64,000 nucleotides of DNA, from assembly GCA_035297145.1 (NCBI GenBank), contig DATGZN010000001.1, positions 47,732 to 111,731 on the forward strand, in the 5' to 3' direction. The notes below the pieces were generated by a model. The model made no database searches and was not told the origin of the DNA. It saw only the letters and a list, made by a program, of their open reading frames with translations. Each line of letters opens with the position of its first letter. Positions within the stretch are counted from its first letter, which is position 1. Shown here piece by piece: positions 9,324 to 17,737 of the stretch. A program made the position numbers and the translations under genes. The DNA is from QHXW01 sp035297145. GTDB taxonomy: Bacteria; Acidobacteriota; Terriglobia; Bryobacterales; Bryobacteraceae.

Positions 9324-11203
9324 GGGTGCCCTTTCCCGTAACGCTTCCGCGGGGCGCTGGCTAACTCATTCCTCGCCTGCAGCGATTGCAGCTTCGCCCG
9401 ATCGAGGTCGACGCGCTCCAGGTTGGAGCCGACGTTCGAGAAGCCTTCAATAGGCTCGTAAAGATTGAAGGCGCGTTGTAGGTCGCTCTGCGCCCGTGCC
9501 GCGACCTTGGCGGACTCCGGTGACCCCGGTTTCGCCTTGTCGGCTTGCTGTAGCTCCTGCTCGGCGCGGAACAGATATCCGTCCGCCTGCTGCTCTGTCT
9601 CGCGTGGACCCGCTTTGAAGCCCAGGCGCTCGGCCACGGACAGCTCGGCTACCGCGCGGCCCACGTTTCGCAGGTTGTAGACGTAGAGTCGCGCCAAGGC
9701 GAGGTGCGGGTCCGGCGATCGCGGCAGGTCGTATGCCGCCTCATCAAAGCCCGCCTTCGCTTGCGTCACTGTCTGGCTCGTTTGCGGCTTCGCCAGTAGT
9801 GTGATGTAGCCGTTCGCAAGCGCTAGCTTGCCCCTGGCTGCCGCGTCCGAACCATCCAATTCCAACGCGTGCTGCAGGCAGACTCGCGCTTTCTGCCAAT
9901 CGAAATCGTTCAGCGAAGGATCGGAACTGTCGCGATATCGCTCGATCACGTCATCCGCCGCCGCAACCGTTGCTTCGCGCAGCGGAGCCGTCAACCAACT
10001 AACTGGTGAGTAGCGGCCCAACGGAAGGTTCCGCTCGCGGAGCTGTTTGTACAGGTTCCAATCGGCGTCAATTTCCGAAACTGAGCTGTGGGTATAGTCG
10101 TGATGTCCCCTGAGTGGCCGGCTATCTGCCCAGAAGCGATAAGCGAAAGCGATCTCAATATAGAGAAGCGCGCCGATCAAAAGCCCCACGGCAACCGCTG
10201 AGATCGGAACCCATGTCTTCTTCAGATACGGCAGCGTTGCTCGCAGCCGGACTACGATCTCCGGCACGTTTTTCAATAGCGCGCGCGGCGACGTCCGGTC
10301 CTTCTCCACCGTCGGGTTCACAGCCCACGCCCGCTGCTTCTCGCTTCCCGCCTGCGTGGGGCGATCGGTGAGAAACGCTCGCAGATCCTGCTCCATCGCC
10401 GCCGCTGTTGGGTACCGATTTTCAATTTCTCCGGCCAGCGTCTTGCGGATCACGGCCTTCAGCGGCGCCGGGCAGTCGTCCGGCAGCGCGCGCGGCGGCC
10501 GCTTCGACCGGATCAGCTCTTCCAACTTTTGCGTGCTCTGCGCTTGATACGGCGGAAAGCCCGCCACCATCTCGTAGAGCGTCGCGCCCAGCGCCCAGAG
10601 ATCGGAATGCGGATCCACTTGCGCGCGCCGCAGCCGCTCTGGCGAACAATAGCCCGGACTGCCCAGGTTGTGATAGGTCAGGTGGTGGGTGAACGTGATG
10701 GCCTTGGAAATGCCGAAATCCAGCAGGCGTACCTCACCCGACGGGCAGATCTGAATGTTCGCCGGCTTGATGTCTCCATGCACTACCGCGCGCTTGCGCC
10801 CGTCGATCTCGATCTGAAACGAGTGCAGCTTGTCGAGCTGATTCGCCACCTCGGCTGCGTACTCGGCGGCCCGCGCCGGCGCGATCCGTTTCTCCGCCTG
10901 CAAAATCTCCGCCAGGCTCCTGCCTTCTACGTACTGCATGGCGATGAAGTAGCAGCCGCTTCGATCGCCGGTGTCGTAAACCTCGAGGAAACGCGGATCC
11001 ACTTCGTGAAGCTGCTTCTGGATTTCCGATCCTCGCCGCTCGGCTTCGAGCACGATCTGCGTCCACGGGTCAGCCGATTGCTCGACAATCTTCAGCACCG
11101 TGCGGCGGTTTTGCGCGGAATCCATCGCCAGGTAGACATCCGTCATCCCCCTGCCCAGTTTGGATAGGATCTCGTACCTGCCGAACTGCTTGGCATGCAG
11201 CAT
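9314..11203 (-). CDS. Serine/threonine protein kinase with transmembrane segment and C-terminal repeat region (PknB-like)
   Basis: 629 residues. The kinase domain (about 8-280) has a glycine loop LGRGMTDVYLA, ATP-site Lys38, catalytic loop VVHGDIKPANI with Asp144, DFG (Asp162) and GSPGYCSPE. The usual HRD arginine is glycine (HGD), so activation-loop coupling may differ. A single membrane helix lies at about 331-356, followed by a ~270-residue helical, TPR-like extracytoplasmic part instead of the PASTA repeats of PknB. It is followed directly by the RodA-PBP fusion (10-bp overlap) and preceded 70 bp upstream by a PP2C phosphatase. Confidence 0.92.
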   Translation of the reverse strand: MLHAKQFGRYEILSKLGRGMTDVYLAMDSAQNRRTVLKIVEQSADPWTQIVLEAERRGSEIQKQLHEVDPRFLEVYDTGDRSGCYFIAMQYVEGRSLAEILQAEKRIAPARAAEYAAEVANQLDKLHSFQIEIDGRKRAVVHGDIKPANIQICPSGEVRLLDFGISKAITFTHHLTYHNLGSPGYCSPERLRRAQVDPHSDLWALGATLYEMVAGFPPYQAQSTQKLEELIRSKRPPRALPDDCPAPLKAVIRKTLAGEIENRYPTAAAMEQDLRAFLTDRPTQAGSEKQRAWAVNPTVEKDRTSPRALLKNVPEIVVRLRATLPYLKKTWVPISAVAVGLLIGALLYIEIAFAYRFWADSRPLRGHHDYTHSSVSEIDADWNLYKQLRERNLPLGRYSPVSWLTAPLREATVAAADDVIERYRDSSDPSLNDFDWQKARVCLQHALELDGSDAAARGKLALANGYITLLAKPQTSQTVTQAKAGFDEAAYDLPRSPDPHLALARLYVYNLRNVGRAVAELSVAERLGFKAGPRETEQQADGYLFRAEQELQQADKAKPGSPESAKVAARAQSDLQRAFNLYEPIEGFSNVGSNLERVDLDRAKLQSLQARNELASAPRKRYGKGHPWR

Positions 11204-11273
11204 TTCGAGCCGTTGAGAAATAATACGTTACTAGTCTACGGGGGTTTCAAATCGATCGTTGGATTGAGCGGAT

Positions 11274-12113
11274 TTAATGGCGCTCGATGAATTGGCCCAG
11301 CCGGTTGAGCAACCGCCTCCACCAACTCCTGACCTCCCGGACCTGGGTGATCGAGTTCCGCGCCCTCGATTCGCCCAGGAATTCCGGCCCAGCGACGAAG
11401 ATTACGCTGATGTTGTCCTTTCCTCCCGCGAAGTTGGCAGCATCCACCAATTCCCGAGCGACCGCCACGGGATCGCCTGGATATCGCTGGACGATAGTGT
11501 TGATTTCCACTGCAGTCAGCATGTCGCTCAAGCCGTCGGTGCACAACAGCAACGCGGCGCCCGGGCGAAACGGAAAGGTCTTGATTTCAATGAACTCAGC
11601 ATCCTGGGCATCGCGCGGCCGCGATCCAACGTCCCGAAATACTTCATTTCGTTTGGGATGCGCCATCGCCTCTGCCTCGGAGAGTGTACCTCGGTCCTCC
11701 AATTCGCCGACCAGCGAATGGTCCGAAGTGATCTTCCGCAGGGTCCCATTCCAAATAAGATATAGCCGGGAATCCCCCACATGTCCGACGGTGATACGAT
11801 CCTCGTGTGCCACCGCCAACGTCAGAACGCAGGCCATTCCGCGCCATTCTTCGCGCTCCTCGGCCAGGCGGTAGATTTCGTTATTGGCGGCGGTGATCGC
11901 CCCGGAGACATCTCCCTCGGAATCTTGCAGATAGCGTGCAATGACATCCACGGCCGTTTGCGCCGCCATCTCGCCGGCGGCTCGCCCGCCTATCCCGTCT
12001 ACCACCAGGAATATGCCAGCAGATTCGTCGGCATATACGCGATCTTCGTTCTTTTCGCGCAGTTGACCGGGGTCGCTGGCTACGCCGGTGCGGCAGCAGA
12101 CGGTTGCATTCAT
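11274..12113 (-). CDS. PP2C-family serine/threonine phosphatase (PstP-like)
   Basis: 279 residues. Motifs of metal-dependent PP2C phosphatases are present: NEDRV (Asp24), VVDGIGG (Asp39), GDSRLYLI, CTDGLSDML (Asp193) and GGKDNISV (Asp233). It should reverse phosphorylation by the adjacent kinase. The start is taken at the ATG at 12111-12113, which overlaps the FHA stop (ATGA); a longer frame begins within the FHA gene and adds no conserved sequence. Mycobacterial PstP has a membrane helix; none is visible here, and the protein ends in a basic amphipathic tail. Confidence 0.92.
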   Translation of the reverse strand: MNATVCCRTGVASDPGQLREKNEDRVYADESAGIFLVVDGIGGRAAGEMAAQTAVDVIARYLQDSEGDVSGAITAANNEIYRLAEEREEWRGMACVLTLAVAHEDRITVGHVGDSRLYLIWNGTLRKITSDHSLVGELEDRGTLSEAEAMAHPKRNEVFRDVGSRPRDAQDAEFIEIKTFPFRPGAALLLCTDGLSDMLTAVEINTIVQRYPGDPVAVARELVDAANFAGGKDNISVIFVAGPEFLGESRARNSITQVREVRSWWRRLLNRLGQFIERH

Positions 12114-12916
12114 CGGCGTGTCTCGAACGAAAGCGTTAGCACTTGAGCGACACTGATGGCCGCCCGATCTGGCACCGTTTCTTCGGTTCCTTTCTTTAAC
12201 CGCTTTCCTTCCAACCACGTACCGTTGACGCTCTTATCCAGGATGTAGAACCGGCGAGTGGCGGGGTCGCGGCGCAGAACGAAATGCTCGCGAGAGACCT
12301 CGTCGTTGGTGTATAAGGCGAGATCCATGGGCTGTTCGTCGCCGCCGCGGCCCACGCGGACCTCATTCTGCGAAATCAGATAGAGTTGCGGCCCGGAGTC
12401 ATCTTCGTAGCGAATCTCGGCGTACACCACCTCGGAGGTCCGCCGCGTCACAGCCGGCGAGCGAGGAGTGGTGACCGACGGTTCGCGGCCCATAAGGGTT
12501 GTCTTGGTGCCCCGGAAACCCGGCTGGGCGGTTTCATTCAGCTCGGAATGGATCTCGACATCACCGAGCGGAACCGTGCCCTCAGTGTCCGGGAGAAATT
12601 CCAGCGTCCAGTCTCTGCCGGCGATTTTGTATTCCTTTGGCTGGCGGCCAGGGCGCTTCACTCCGAGAATCTTGGGTTTAGTGTTCAGTTGCGTGACGCG
12701 GACGCCGAGGGCGCGCTTGGCATCCTCCGCGATCAGATCGAATACGCCTTCCAGCCGCGCGTAGTCGTCGGGATGGAGATACAGGCTGAAGACGCAAGGC
12801 AACAGGACGCTGTAGCCCATCTCAAACTCGCCGAACTCCATGTTGCGGATGAGTTCGTTGATGACGGCCTGGCCGCTGAGCTTGCCTTGCAGGGGCATGG
12901 TGTCTCTCTGGGCCAT
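12110..12916 (-). CDS. DUF3662/FHA-domain protein
   Basis: 268 residues: an N-terminal DUF3662-like region (about 20-130), a linker rich in Thr/Pro (TTLMGREPSVTTPRS) likely to be phosphorylated, and a C-terminal FHA domain (about 165-265) with VGRG, SREHF and NGTWLEG. It is the first gene of the kinase/phosphatase/RodA-PBP operon and is preceded by GGGAGGACC, a strong Shine-Dalgarno. It and the FHA protein at 5254-6051 bracket the operon. TACAAT (12940-12945, minus strand) is a candidate -10 for the operon. Confidence 0.88.
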   Translation of the reverse strand: MAQRDTMPLQGKLSGQAVINELIRNMEFGEFEMGYSVLLPCVFSLYLHPDDYARLEGVFDLIAEDAKRALGVRVTQLNTKPKILGVKRPGRQPKEYKIAGRDWTLEFLPDTEGTVPLGDVEIHSELNETAQPGFRGTKTTLMGREPSVTTPRSPAVTRRTSEVVYAEIRYEDDSGPQLYLISQNEVRVGRGGDEQPMDLALYTNDEVSREHFVLRRDPATRRFYILDKSVNGTWLEGKRLKKGTEETVPDRAAISVAQVLTLSFETRR

Positions 12917-12999
12917 TGGTCCTCCCAGAGCTTCGACGTATTGTAACAGGCCAGGTTTCGATTACTTAGACAACTCCGGACCCCCGGTCGAGAACAGCC

Positions 13000-13043
13000 T
13001 TGACATGGAGGCAGGGCTAGACATATAAGAATTCTATGCCTAG
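13000..13043 (+). promoter_or_regulatory. Promoter and palindromic operator of the second padR
   Basis: TTGACA (13000-13005), 18-bp spacer, TATAAG (13024-13029). An inverted repeat CTAGACATA-N9-TATGCCTAG (13017-13043, 8 of 9 pairs) covers the -10 and the ATG at 13036. The expected transcription start coincides with the ATG, giving a leaderless mRNA. The layout matches the other padR in the window although the palindrome sequence differs. Confidence 0.6.
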
Positions 13044-13362
13044 GTTTCCAATGCCTCAAGGCGCTTTGGCGATGCTGGTTCTTCGGATACTCAGAACCGG
13101 ACCGCTGCATGGGTACGCAATCGCGCGGCGCATCCGGCAGCTTTCGAATTCCGTTTTGGAGGCGGAGGAGGGTTCTCTCTATCCAACCTTGCAGCGGTTG
13201 TTAATGGAAGGCTGGGTCCGGGCGGAGTGGGGGGTCTCCGAGACCAATCGCCGCGTACGTGTGTACCAGCTCACCAAAGAGGGCCAAAAACAACTGAAGC
13301 GCGAGCTTTCGGAATACAAACACGTAACCGCCGCGATTCAAACGATTCTGCGGACAGCCTGA
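13036..13362 (+). CDS. PadR-family transcriptional regulator
   Basis: 108-residue PadR winged-helix protein with LRTGPLHGYAIARRI and EEGSLYPTLQRLLMEGWV, followed by the wing and YQLTKEGQKQL. It precedes, by 11 bp, a decayed ADOP permease on the same strand, the usual PadR-ADOP pairing. The ATG lies within its own putative operator. The regulator itself is intact although its target transporter is broken, so it may now only control itself or act elsewhere. Confidence 0.9.
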   Translation: MPRFPMPQGALAMLVLRILRTGPLHGYAIARRIRQLSNSVLEAEEGSLYPTLQRLLMEGWVRAEWGVSETNRRVRVYQLTKEGQKQLKRELSEYKHVTAAIQTILRTA

Positions 13363-13373
13363 AGGAGAAAGAG

Positions 13374-15168
13374 ATGGGCAGATTCTGGCGGCGCCTTCAT
13401 CATTGGCTCAACCGCGACAGGCTGGAACAGGAACTTGACGACGAGATGTCTACGCATCGGGCGATGATGCCACCAGATCGCTCGGGCGCATTTGGAACCC
13501 AGTTGCGATTGCACGACGAGAGCAGGGATGTCTGGGGTGGACTCTGGGTCGACCATGTACGCCAGGACCTTGTCTATGCTCTCCGGGGATTCAGCCGCGA
13601 CAGGCGCTTCGCGATGTCGGCAATCGGCGCGATCGTTCTTGCCGTGGGAGCCGCCACGGCAGTGTTCAGCGTGGTGGACCGAAGCCTCTTCCGCCCTTTG
13701 CCGTACCGGCGAGGTGATCGCCTGGTCTCAGTGGCGATGATCCTGCCGCACTTGGGGCTGAGTGGAATCATGTTCTCCGGCGCGTACCGCGATTGGCGGG
13801 CATCGCAAAGCGCCGTAGATCTCACGTCGTGGAGCGGAGTGGCGGAATGCGATCTGGGAGGGGATCGCCGCAACGGCTGAACTGCGCCCGGGCGGAAGCG
13901 ACATTCTTGCCAACGCTCGGTGTCAAGCCATACATCGGCCGCAACTTTACTGCGGATGAGGATCGGGAAGGCGCGGAACCGGTGGCTCTGGTTTCTTACG
14001 GCACGTGGCGATCGAGGTTCGGAGGGGACCGAACTGTCCTTGGAAGAAGTATCGTCGTAGATGGCGAGACGACGCGGATCATTGGCGTGTTGCCGTCGAA
14101 TTTTGAGACGCCTGACCTCGCTCCAGCAAGTTGCAGCCGACCGGATGGTCAGTGCGCCAGTTCAACTTTTTTGATGAGCTCACCGCCCGCCTGAGGGAAA
14201 TGCCGGGAGCGGTGGCGACCGCCATCACCGATTCCATGCCTCCTGGCCCGGGTCCACGGACAGCTCCGTACGTGGCGTTGGCCAATCCGGGAGGCAACGC
14301 GACCGATCGCGGCATGGCTGGAAGCGTGAGATGGCGCTACGTGAGCGCCGATTATTTCCAGGCACTCGGTATTCCGATCCGACGTGGCCGTAGCTTTTCT
14401 GAGGCCGATCGCGCGCCGGGCCTCAGCAATATCGTGGTGAACGAGACCCTTTCGCGGCGCCTTGCGGGTAGTAGCGACCCGATTGGCAAACGCTTAGGGC
14501 GAAACACCATCATCGGGGTAGCTACGGATGCCCGAAACGCCGGCTTGGACCGGCCGGCTGAGCCCGAGTTCTACCAGGTTCGCAAGCATACCGGTGACGG
14601 CATTCCCGGCAGCGGCGATGACGCCTTGTGGCGGCGCGCGACCGCCATCGTCCGATCGAACCTCAGCGAGCGGGACACGGCGGAGTTGCTCCGGGCGGCG
14701 ATCCGGCAAGTCGATCCGGCCGTTCCGGTCGAGATTGCAACCGTGGACGCTCGAGTGGACCGTTTCCTCGTCAGGCCACGCTTCCAGACCGCATTGCTAT
14801 TATTGTTCGCGCTAACAGGCCTTGCCCTGGCGGGGATTGGACTATACGGTTTGATCTCCTTCCTGGTGGTGCAGCGAACACGGGAAATCGGCGTTCGGAT
14901 GGCGCTGGGAGCTACGCCGGCGGAGGCCGCGAGGTTGGTGGTATCGGGTGCTGCGCGCTGGACAGTCGTGGGCGTCGCGATCGGAATCGCAGGTGCCGGG
15001 ATCCTATTGCGGCTGCTCGAAGGACTGCTCTATCAAGTAGAGGTTCTGGACTTGCGAGTATTTGCCGGTGCGGTTGGAGTGCTGGTTGCGGCCGCCTTTT
15101 CAGCCGCCTGGCTACCGGCGTATCGTGCCTCGAAAATTGATACGGCCCTTGCGCTGCGGCACGAATAG
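13374..15168 (+). pseudogene. Decayed ADOP-family permease
   Basis: Starts well (GAAGGAG then ATG at 13374) and encodes the N-terminal segment and first helix of an ADOP protein. A one-base shift in the G-rich run near 13857-13870 sends the frame to a stop at 13880; homology continues in another frame (LGVKPYIGRNFTADED) to about 14115. There it jumps to a third frame (14131-15168), starting at the second periplasmic domain and keeping the three C-terminal FtsX helices. The first FtsX helix group, a few hundred residues, is missing. A frameshift plus internal deletion make this non-functional, though the last 345 codons are open. Confidence 0.85.
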
Positions 15169-15169
15169 G

Positions 15170-15646
15170 CTACTTCCGCTGGAGCAAGGGGACGCCTTCT
15201 CTGTTGGCTTTGCGGGCCAGTGGTGTTCCCGAGAACTTGGCGATGGTCACCTCCGCGCGGTACAGAACCCGGCAGCCCTTCTCCAGGTGCCCGCCGAACG
15301 CTCCCTGTGCGCCGGACATGGTCAGGTGAAGATGCGGCTCGCCATCGGCGATCACTCCGTTAATATTGAGAATTTCCAGCGGCTCCTTGACGGTCAGAAA
15401 CTCGTCCTCTGGTTTCTCTCCAGTGGATTTGATGCGGTGGAATGTGCATTCGCCCAACGACCCGACAGCTGTGAGCACGGCGCCGTCGGCGATATGGTTT
15501 TCCCGAATGACTTGTTGGATTGTCTCCAGCAGCAGATCGCCGCGATCGAGACGAATACGGTAGAGTTCGGCGACCTGAGCGCCGCCGAAAATCTCGGCGC
15601 CCCCGCAAGGCAAGACGAGCAAGAGCGAAACGAGCGCTCGGATCAT
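15170..15646 (-). CDS. Secreted PPC-domain (DUF296) protein
   Basis: 158 residues. A short hydrophobic signal sequence (IRALVSLLLVLPCGGA) precedes a PPC/DUF296 domain with GDLLLETIQQVIREN, the metal-ligand motif GEPHLHLTMSG and GAFGGHL. PPC proteins are normally cytoplasmic trimers linked to DNA binding; an export signal is unusual. The start is placed at the ATG at 15644-15646, 7 bases after GGAGG; a TTG two codons upstream would sit on the ribosome-binding site. The gene converges on the ADOP pseudogene with a 1-bp gap. Confidence 0.82.
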   Translation of the reverse strand: MIRALVSLLLVLPCGGAEIFGGAQVAELYRIRLDRGDLLLETIQQVIRENHIADGAVLTAVGSLGECTFHRIKSTGEKPEDEFLTVKEPLEILNINGVIADGEPHLHLTMSGAQGAFGGHLEKGCRVLYRAEVTIAKFSGTPLARKANREGVPLLQRK

Positions 15647-15703
15647 GACCAATCCTCCCGTCCTATATGGTCCAACACTTGTCGAGGCGGGAGTTGTCGC
15701 GGC

Positions 15704-15922
15704 TCACTTAGGGTTGGGGTTGTCGACTAAGGCGGCCGGTTTCAGCGGGTCGCTCACCCGGTAAATTTCTGCTCGGAAGTAGCGGGAGCCGACCTCCTCA
15801 AAATAACGCATGCAGAATTTCTTGGCGCCCTCCAGCGTTCCGTAGTAAGGAAGGGGGTCGCGGACCTCTCTTTGCCCCGCCCGATCAACGAAATAGATGT
15901 CGTGCCGTTCAAACTCTTCCAT
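15704..15922 (-). CDS. Small conserved-looking hypothetical protein
   Basis: 72 residues, soluble, rich in aromatic and charged residues (YFVDRAGQREVRDPLPYYG, YFRAEIYRVSD). GGAGCTGG precedes the ATG. It is transcribed away from the DUF1800 gene, and the interval holds paired palindromes that could serve both genes. No family recognised. Confidence 0.55.
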   Translation of the reverse strand: MEEFERHDIYFVDRAGQREVRDPLPYYGTLEGAKKFCMRYFEEVGSRYFRAEIYRVSDPLKPAALVDNPNPK

Positions 15923-15994
15923 TCCAGCTCCAGGAGAAATGAACAGGCATTGCGGCCGGTAACAGGGCCGTGAGAACTCGGCGACGGCTTGCTC

Positions 15995-16086
15995 TGTTCT
16001 GTATTCAGAACAATACTAACGGAATCGTAAATTTCGTCAATAGTCTTTTGCTATTGTTTTTAAGGTTCTGTTCTGAATTCAGAACA
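15995..16086. promoter_or_regulatory. Twin palindromic operators in a divergent intergenic region
   Basis: TGTTCTG-N4-CAGAACA occurs at 15995-16012 and again at 16069-16086; the second is part of a perfect 20-bp palindrome (16068-16087). Centres are 74 bp apart, about seven helical turns, so bound dimers would lie on the same DNA face. A third, different dyad CAATAG-N7-CTATTG (16038-16056) lies between them. The DUF1800 gene starts 11 bp after the second site. No regulator gene adjoins; the factor is unknown. Confidence 0.6.
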
Positions 16087-16097
16087 GATCTGCCCTG

Positions 16098-17726
16098 ATG
16101 AGAAATTCAAGAGTTTCCGCGACACTTTTTCGGCCGGCCGGTGTTTGGTGTAAGGTGCAACGGATTGGATACATCGTAGCCACGGCAATCTTGGCCGCTT
16201 TGCCGGGGTTCGGCCAGACCAGTGCGGCGTTATTGAACGACCATGCAGCCGCCCGATTCCTGGACCAGGCGACGTGGGGGCCTACGCCTGCATCCATCGC
16301 TGAGCTTCAGCAGATGGGCATTACAAACTGGCTAAGCGTCCAGTTCGCACTGAACACCTCCGACCTGCCAGACCAACCCATTCTCGCCGCTGATGGAAAG
16401 CCGAACGCGAATCTTGCGCCCGTGCAGGCAGCGTTCTTTCAGAATGCGGTCACGGGGCAGGACCAGCTTCGCCAGCGTGTGGCCTTCGCGCTCAGCGAGA
16501 TCTGGGTGGTTTCGGCGCAGTCGGGAGTGCGCCAGGCGTATGCGTATCCACCGTACTGGCGAGTTCTTCGCGACAACGCCTTCGGCAATTACCGGGACAT
16601 CATCAAAGCGGTGACGCTGAATCCCGCCATGGGCCGGTATCTGAACATGGTGAACAACAACAAAGCGAATCCGGCGAAGGGGACAGCCGCAAACGAAAAC
16701 TACGCGCGCGAGTTGATGCAGTTGTTCACCCTGGGCCTCTACCAACTCAACACCGACGGCAGCCCGATGCTCGGCCAGAACCAGGTTCCGGCTCCGACTT
16801 ACGATCAGAGCGTGGTGACGAACATGGCCAAGGTGCTGACTGGTTGGACCTATCCCACCGTGTCCGGCGCCACGGCACAACACGACAACACGGCGTACTT
16901 CATCGGCCAGATGTATGCCGTGGAGCACAATCACGACACCAGCGGGAAAACGATTTTCGGCAACGTGGCGATTCCAGCCGGGCAAACCGCCGAGCAGGAT
17001 CTCGAATCGCTGCTGGACGCGCTGATGCAGCAAAATACTGTGGCGCCGTTTGTGAGCAAGCAACTGATTCAGCATCTGGTAACGAGCAATCCCAGCCCTG
17101 GGTACATCCAGCGGGTCTCGAACGTGTTTCTCAACGACGGTAACGGGGTTCGCGGCAACATGCAGGCGGTGATCACGGCCATCCTGACGGATGCGGAAGC
17201 CCGCGCGAATGACGACCCAACTGCCGCCGTCAATCAGAGCTTCGGGCATATGCGCGAGCCGGTTCTGTTTCTGGCAAACGTTCTACGCGGCCTGAACGCC
17301 AGCATCGGCGCAAGTAACACCATCAACCAGTACGCGAGCGAAATGGCACAGAATCTGTTCAATGCCCCGAGCGTGTTCAGCTACTTCTCGCCGCAATACC
17401 GCACGGAAAAGGGGCTGCTTGGGCCGGAGTTCCAAATCTACTCGACTGCCACAGCGGCGAATCGCGCGGATGTCGTGAACCACGCGTTGTATGGCAGTAC
17501 CTTGGACGGCACTACTTCCGTCAGCCTGGCGCCGTTCACGCAAAACGCCACCAGCACGGACGCCATGCTCGATTACATCAGCTATGTCTTTTTGCATCAC
17601 TCGATGTCGCCGGTGCTGACGCAGCAAGCCATGGATGCGGCCAACGCGGCTAGCGGTACGGAGGCAAAGCTCAAGGCGGCGCTCTACGTGGCGCTGACGT
17701 CAGGCGAGTATCAGATCGTTCAATAA
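16098..17726 (+). CDS. DUF1800 family secreted protein
   Basis: 542 residues. After a hydrophobic signal (IGYIVATAILAALPGFGQ) comes the DUF1800 fold with HAAARFLDQATWGPT near the N-terminus and ENYARELMQLFTLG in the middle. It pairs with the DUF1501 gene 11 bp downstream, a conserved combination in Acidobacteriota and Planctomycetes whose biochemical role is not established. The ATG at 16098 has no Shine-Dalgarno; an in-frame GTG at 16155 would start just before the signal peptide and is an alternative. Confidence 0.9.
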   Translation: MRNSRVSATLFRPAGVWCKVQRIGYIVATAILAALPGFGQTSAALLNDHAAARFLDQATWGPTPASIAELQQMGITNWLSVQFALNTSDLPDQPILAADGKPNANLAPVQAAFFQNAVTGQDQLRQRVAFALSEIWVVSAQSGVRQAYAYPPYWRVLRDNAFGNYRDIIKAVTLNPAMGRYLNMVNNNKANPAKGTAANENYARELMQLFTLGLYQLNTDGSPMLGQNQVPAPTYDQSVVTNMAKVLTGWTYPTVSGATAQHDNTAYFIGQMYAVEHNHDTSGKTIFGNVAIPAGQTAEQDLESLLDALMQQNTVAPFVSKQLIQHLVTSNPSPGYIQRVSNVFLNDGNGVRGNMQAVITAILTDAEARANDDPTAAVNQSFGHMREPVLFLANVLRGLNASIGASNTINQYASEMAQNLFNAPSVFSYFSPQYRTEKGLLGPEFQIYSTATAANRADVVNHALYGSTLDGTTSVSLAPFTQNATSTDAMLDYISYVFLHHSMSPVLTQQAMDAANAASGTEAKLKAALYVALTSGEYQIVQ

Positions 17727-17737
17727 GGAAACCAACA

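Noticed and set aside
16068..16087. 20-bp palindrome as a LexA SOS box
   Set aside because: It does not fit the E. coli CTGT-N8-ACAG spacing or the alpha-proteobacterial or Bacillus boxes, and the gene downstream is not a DNA repair gene.
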